A stretch of DNA of 64,000 nucleotides from Undaria pinnatifida (lineage: Eukaryota > Sar > Phaeophyceae > Laminariales > Alariaceae): positions 25,425,673 through 25,489,672 of the forward strand of contig JABAKD010000025.1 in assembly GCA_012845835.1 (NCBI GenBank), written 5' to 3'. Position numbers and translations under genes: made by a program. The notes under the pieces are model-generated. The model was not told the origin of the DNA. It saw only the letters and a program-made list of their open reading frames with translations, and made no database searches. Positions 59,501-64,000 of this stretch are shown piece by piece; positions within the stretch are counted from its first letter, which is position 1, and the number at the start of each line of letters is the position of its first letter.

Positions 59501-62500
59501 AATTTTGTCATTTCCTCATGAATTTTGTATCCCCTGGTGGTGCATAGTCTAGTTGTTATACTTCGAAGTAGAGTCCATTTCGCCACCTATTTATTTGTTG
59601 TACGCGTGTCGGGTCGACGTACTCAAACGCATCCATCCGTGAACAACGGCAGCTTGCGCTGCTGGAGTAGTAACGGTGACCCCGTCGGTAGGGACAGCCC
59701 GTCGTGCTGTCGCTATACCGCGCGGCAACTAGGCATACACCAGCTAGCGCTGGATCGCGAATACAACCGAGTGAGTTAAGTTGACACACGACAGGCATAA
59801 CATGTATGTCTGTATAATAAAACTACGTGGAAGTGCGGTAAGCTCTTCTTTTTTTTCCCGTCCAACGGAAGATAACGAAGGCCACTGATAGGGACAGCTT
59901 ACGGTATACCTACAATGGGACCCGAAGGGTGCGCCAGCTAGCGTTGGGCTGCGAGAGCAACTGAGTTAAATCGACACACGACGCGTATGAAAATACGTGG
60001 AAGTGTGGTGAGCTAAAGCTTTATTTTTCCCCATCCGCCGGAGGATACAAAAAAAAAAATCTACTCCGTATATAATAATAATAAAAAGATCGTCATCTCT
60101 TCAAGGTGTGTAAGGTACAGTAAGCAAGTACTGCCTCTAAAGAAGATACCTCACTCAGCTTGTTCGTGAAGTCGAAAATGTCGTCGAAATACCGCATTTA
60201 TTTACGAGCTGCGTGCGCGACGTTTCGATCGCGCGTGCTGCGTGCCAGCCCTTTTCTTCATTTTTTTTGTAGTTTAGCTGGCCGAGCTGCACTTTCGCTT
60301 TTTTGTTCGTACATTGAAGTAAGCGCTGTTGCAACCGAATTTCCCAAGTATTAAGCATCGTATCATAGCTCTGTTCGTTGTTTCTACCAAAATACCGGCA
60401 GAGCATTACGACAAAAAAAGTCATTCATGCATGTAATACGTAGAGCGTCAGGTACCCTTGGGGCAGTCATTGCGCACGAGTCTGCCCAGTCTGTAGACCA
60501 CTGTTATTAAATAATACAACAACTATGTAAGAGAACGTACGACAAGCCAAAAAGTACGGAAGGCTAGCTTACTTACATCCTGAGCTCCACAGCTAGCTGC
60601 TGTCAGGACTTATCACCCTCAAAGAGAGTTGCACTGTTCATAGTGACGCGTGGGCACCGTAGGGGTCCGTCCCCCAATAAGGTGGTATTCCGATATGATG
60701 CGGTATCCCGATATAAGGCGGTCAAAATTACCTGGCGCTACTGGGGAATTGCACTCACTACTCGGAATGAAGAATGCGGCTCCCCCCAATAAGGCGGTAT
60801 CCCCATATAAGGCGGTATCCCAATATAAGGCGGGCAAAATCGCTTGGCGCTACTGAGAAATTGCGCTCACAGCCCGGAATGAAGAACGCGGCCTCCCTCT
60901 ACAAGGCGGTCTGAGTAAGGCGGTATCCCGATATAAGGCGGTCACAATCGCTTGGCCCTACTGGGGAATTGCACTCATTACCCGGAATGAATAAGACGGC
61001 CTCTTTCTACAACGCGGTCTGATTCAGGCGGTATCCCGATATACCGCGGTCATAAGGCGGTCTGAGCAAGGCGGCACCCCGGTATAAGGCGGCCTCTCTC
61101 TACAAGGCGGTCTGAGTAAGGCGGTATCCCGGTACAAGGCTGTCAAAATCGATTGGCGCTACTGGGGAATCGCGCTCACAGCCCGGAATAAAGAACGTGG
61201 CCTCCCTCTACAAGGCGGTCTGAGTAAGGCGGTATGCGGCGATCAAAATCGCCTGGCGCTACGAGGACTGGGCAATTGCACTCACTACTCAGAATCATTA
61301 GTGCGGCCTCCCTCTGCAAGGCGGTCATATTGCTCTCGCACACCACCGCCTTACCGGGGGACGCACCCCTACAGATTATAAAAAATGAAAATACACTCCA
61401 GCTGTGAGATCGAAGATTTCGTCGAAACTCATCTTTGCAAGCTGTGTGTGATACTCCGATCGCGCGTATTACGAGTTGTGTGTCCTCATTAAGGATATAG
61501 GTCGGCGACTCCCCTTGCAACTACAGTGTAGCTATCAGGGTCAACAGGGTGATGTTAGTCAGTCTGTGCGCAGAAACTATAAAACCCGTTTCTGAGGGGG
61601 ACAAAATCTGACAGCTGTGGAGGGAAATGTATCCTTTTATCAAGTGAATTCTGTAAGTCGAATAACCGGTGAGGAGGGGGCGGAGTTTTGAAGTAGTAGT
61701 AGCGCTTTTTGGCTTGAATATTTTTCCGAAAAACGGGAGCTCCTTACTTAGCCCGAAAAAAAAAATCGTCGTTTTTTTTTTTCTTCTTCTTTTGTCATTC
61801 TCGTTTTTGCCAATCAATGCAAAATGGTCGGATTTCTTTCTCTTCATTTGTTGTTGTTATCATTATCGTTTTGCCGATCAATGTTGTTCGTTGTAGTGTA
61901 GCAATAGTAGTAGTATACCTGGTACGTACATTTCCCGTGGGACTTGTTTTCATGGGGTTGTTTTTTTCCATAAATTAGTTTATCAAAAATCGTTGAGTTT
62001 TTTTTCTTTTCTTTTTTAGGGTGGTGAGGAAGGAGCCTTGACCCTTTTTGCACCGCAAAGTCCCGACATGGGGGGGGGGGGGGGGGGGGAGAACACTTGG
62101 AGTTGGACTAGGATAAGTGTGTAGGAGGTGAAGAATGGTTTTATAGAAAATGCGTGGCGCGCCTCCGCCGCAGCGTAAGGGTAATTATACCCCTGCGCAG
62201 AATGGTTGCAGGCTGTGGCCGTCTGTCTACCTAAAATCGCCCTGTCGACCCTTAGTACAAGCAGTGGGGGCCCGTTCTCCAGGTAGGCGGTGGTGTGCCA
62301 GAGCAATATGACCACGTTATAGAAGGAGGCCGCCCTTATCCAATTCCTGGTGGATGTCTTCAGGTGGTGGCCGTCTATCTAAAATACTCCTGTTGATCCT
62401 AGTACCAGCAGCAGGGGGTCCGCCCCCCATCAATGCGGTGGTATGCCAGAGCACTATGACCGCCTTGTAGAGGGAGGCCGCATTAAATCATTCCAGGTTA

Positions 62501-63961
62501 CGAGTGCAACTCCCCAGTAGCGCCAAACGATTTTGACCGCCTTATACCGGGATACAGCCTTATATAAGGACACCGCCTTGTAGAGGGACCCCCACCGTAC
62601 TACTATCCTCCAGGGGAGTCACGGACCAATTTCCGGCACGAGATCATAAAACCCGTACGGGCATCACAGCGCGCCCGATCGAAGGATCACACGGAAGTTT
62701 GAAAAATATGAGTTTCGACGAAATCCCCGATCTCGCAGCTGGAGTGTCTTAACTAGCTTTTTTTTTTATGTAATCATCCCCCAGTCCCTGCCCTTAGCTC
62801 CGCCCACGTGTGTTCGTTTTCGGCGTGTTTTCGCCTTTTTCTTAAGTTCCGTGGCGGTGGTATACCCTCCGACATGTCCACTACCGTCCCCTTGTGCATA
62901 ACGGTCCATCCCGCGTCGAACTTCCCCCTTGGTGGCTTTCGCCGTATTTTCCTGGCAATGAGGATGCCTATTGTGGTGTCCCGCATTCCTTCGCGCTATA
63001 CCTTGGGCGTGGGGGTTCCATCTTGCATCGAACTGCACGCCCCCCGCCCCGTGTGGTCTTCTTCCTTTTTTGTCTGGCTACGAGGATGCCTGTATATCGA
63101 TGCGTCCCCTGTCCCCTTGCGCTGCGTGTCCATTGGCGTTCCACCCCGCATCGAACTCCACCGTGTTTTTATCATAGTGTGTGTTTTTTGTGTGCTTCGC
63201 CCTTTTTGTCATGAGGAATCCTTTGGCTGTGGTATGCGTGTCGTCGTTCCTCTTATGCTGTATATCCCGACATGGACGGGCGTTACATCTCGCGTCGATG
63301 TTAACTCCCTCCCTCCCCCCGTGTGTTGTTCGGGGTAGTAATTGAAAGCAGATAACACATATTTCTAAGGTAGCTATTCACTCACTCTGGTTCGCTAAGG
63401 GACGCTAAGCTGGGTATCTTATGTGCAGCTCAAAATTGACCTTGCTAGAAAGAGTGTTTCCCAAGCCAAAGCATCCCGATCCGGCCGAATCAACCTAAGA
63501 GACGTTCGACGCGCAGCAGCGTCCAAGCCGGCCGAGTCAACCTATGATCGAGCCTTCACAAGCGACAGCACTCGAGCACAGGTCACCACCCGATAGCGCA
63601 AGGCTTCGGGTCCGGGTTCGGGTTCGGGTTTTTGTCGGGTAATCGACGTCATAGGCAGTACGGCCGAAACGCCCTTTAAGTATACACTATCAAGCTTCGA
63701 ATGGGATTCGTTTTGTCGCCCTGTGGCGTGTCGCTGTCCCCTTGTGCTGTATATCTGGCACGCCTCTTCCGTCCCGCATTGAACCCCCCCCCTCCCTCAT
63801 GTCTTTTTTTTTTTTTTTCGTCGTTTTCTTTTGGCAGGACCCCTGTGACCGTCGTTTCCGGCTTGGGCGGCCTTTTGTTCGGAGTGTTCTGCATAAACGA
63901 GATATTGCCACAGTTCGGTGAGAGCACGTACAATACGAGTAGACCGCAGGAAAATTCTTAG
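56597..63961 (+). CDS. Gene D: small two-helix membrane protein (TMEM14-like?)
   Basis: Exon 1 is 56597-56697 (MESSGLPPVSEEELVAASVV, then CILAGVGLCFFSH) with donor CACAG|GTGAGT in phase 2. Exon 2 starts at 63838 after TTTTGGCAG and joins in phase: TPVTVVSGLGGLLFGVFCIN, EILPQFGES, stop at 63959-63961, giving 74 residues. Two hydrophobic segments (~14-31 and ~37-57) are separated by a short basic turn (SHRTP). The S-P-SGL--GLLFG pattern recalls the first hairpin of TMEM14/FAX proteins, but this is weak. A good donor (TTCG|GTGAGA at 63917/63918) means the coding region may continue beyond the window, which would suit a longer TMEM14-type protein. Confidence 0.55.
60660..61370. repeat. GGCGGT satellite, locus 3
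   Basis: The same monomer in the intron of gene D. Its right end (GCACACCACCGCCTTACCGG) runs directly into repeat R, as at the edges of other loci. An inverted remnant lies at 62280-62600. Confidence 0.85.
62766..63330 (+). repeat. Serial decayed copies of the acceptor edge of gene D exon 2
   Basis: Three to four units of about 120-150 bp share CCCCTTGTGC, CCCGC(G/A)TCGAAC, a T-rich tract, GGCAATGAGGATGCC or GGCTACGAGGATGCC, and GTCGTTCC or TGGTGTCC. They align with the true acceptor region CTTTTGGCAGGACCCC plus GTCGTTTCC at 63690-63865. Confidence 0.75.
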
Positions 63962-64000
63962 CGTTTTCCGCGGTGGCAGTGGCAGTCGGCAGTCGCCAGC
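63962..64000. other. Right edge of window
   Basis: 39 bp after the gene D stop, beginning a GGCAGTGGCAGTCGGCAGTC repeat. Nothing else seen. Confidence 0.6.

Larger units (their letters stand above)
56698..63837 (+). other. 7.1 kb intron of gene D
   Basis: The intron holds a GTCGGGTCGGGTCGGGTCAG tract (58270-58292), repeat R copies (59335-59440, 61380-61700, 62640-62760), the GGCGGT satellite (60660-61370 and, inverted, 62280-62600) and a tandem repeat of the exon 2 acceptor edge (62780-63320). About 56700-58200 and 59450-60600 hold no gene or named repeat that I can support. Confidence 0.5.

Overview
This is a nuclear window from a eukaryote. It has no operons and no Shine-Dalgarno-led genes. 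It carries four protein-coding genes broken into short, phase-compatible exons with GT..AG (once GC..AG) introns of 0.3-7 kb, packed with simple repeats and small transposons. CCCTAA/TTAGGG arrays, long introns, very long G/C homopolymers and the gene set suggest a stramenopile, most likely a brown alga. That is inference: nothing here fixes the species.

Layout. Gene A (minus, 18500 to 1059) is a MEAK7/TLDC1-like TLDc-domain protein with two candidate first exons. Gene B (plus, 19436 to 28317) is a nine-exon ubiquitin-like/WLM-metalloprotease/UBA/PUB protein of about 744 residues. A and B are head to head, about 0.9 kb apart. About 11 kb of almost pure repeats (28318-39385) follows. Gene C (minus, 55885 to 39386) is the WDR18/Ipi3 homologue, a WD40 subunit of the Rix1/PELP1-TEX10-WDR18 ribosome-assembly complex. 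Gene D (plus, from 56597) is head to head with C, about 0.7 kb apart. It encodes a small two-helix membrane protein with a 7 kb intron, ending or continuing at the right edge. Exon joins in A, B and C were checked by reading phase. All joins agree except around exon A4, which has a long G/C run, and exon C9, which is repeat-rich.

Repeats. I see a non-LTR retrotransposon represented by four 5'-truncated 3' ends, and a SINE-like family. Both end in the same AATGAGTAC-poly(C) tail. A second SINE family has a tRNA-like head and a poly(A) tail. There is a TTAA-flanked, piggyBac-like MITE, a second MITE with GCTACGATAGAGG termini, a GGCGGT satellite at four loci, a fold-back element and many microsatellites.

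Most unusual observation. In all four genes, pieces of exons that span a splice junction recur as decayed copies in the adjoining intron. Donor-edge copies lie downstream of the exon and acceptor-edge copies upstream; the terminal exon of B is echoed downstream of its stop. This looks like intron and flank growth by serial duplication of splice-junction segments, with the outermost copy kept functional. I do not know of a description of this as a systematic pattern.
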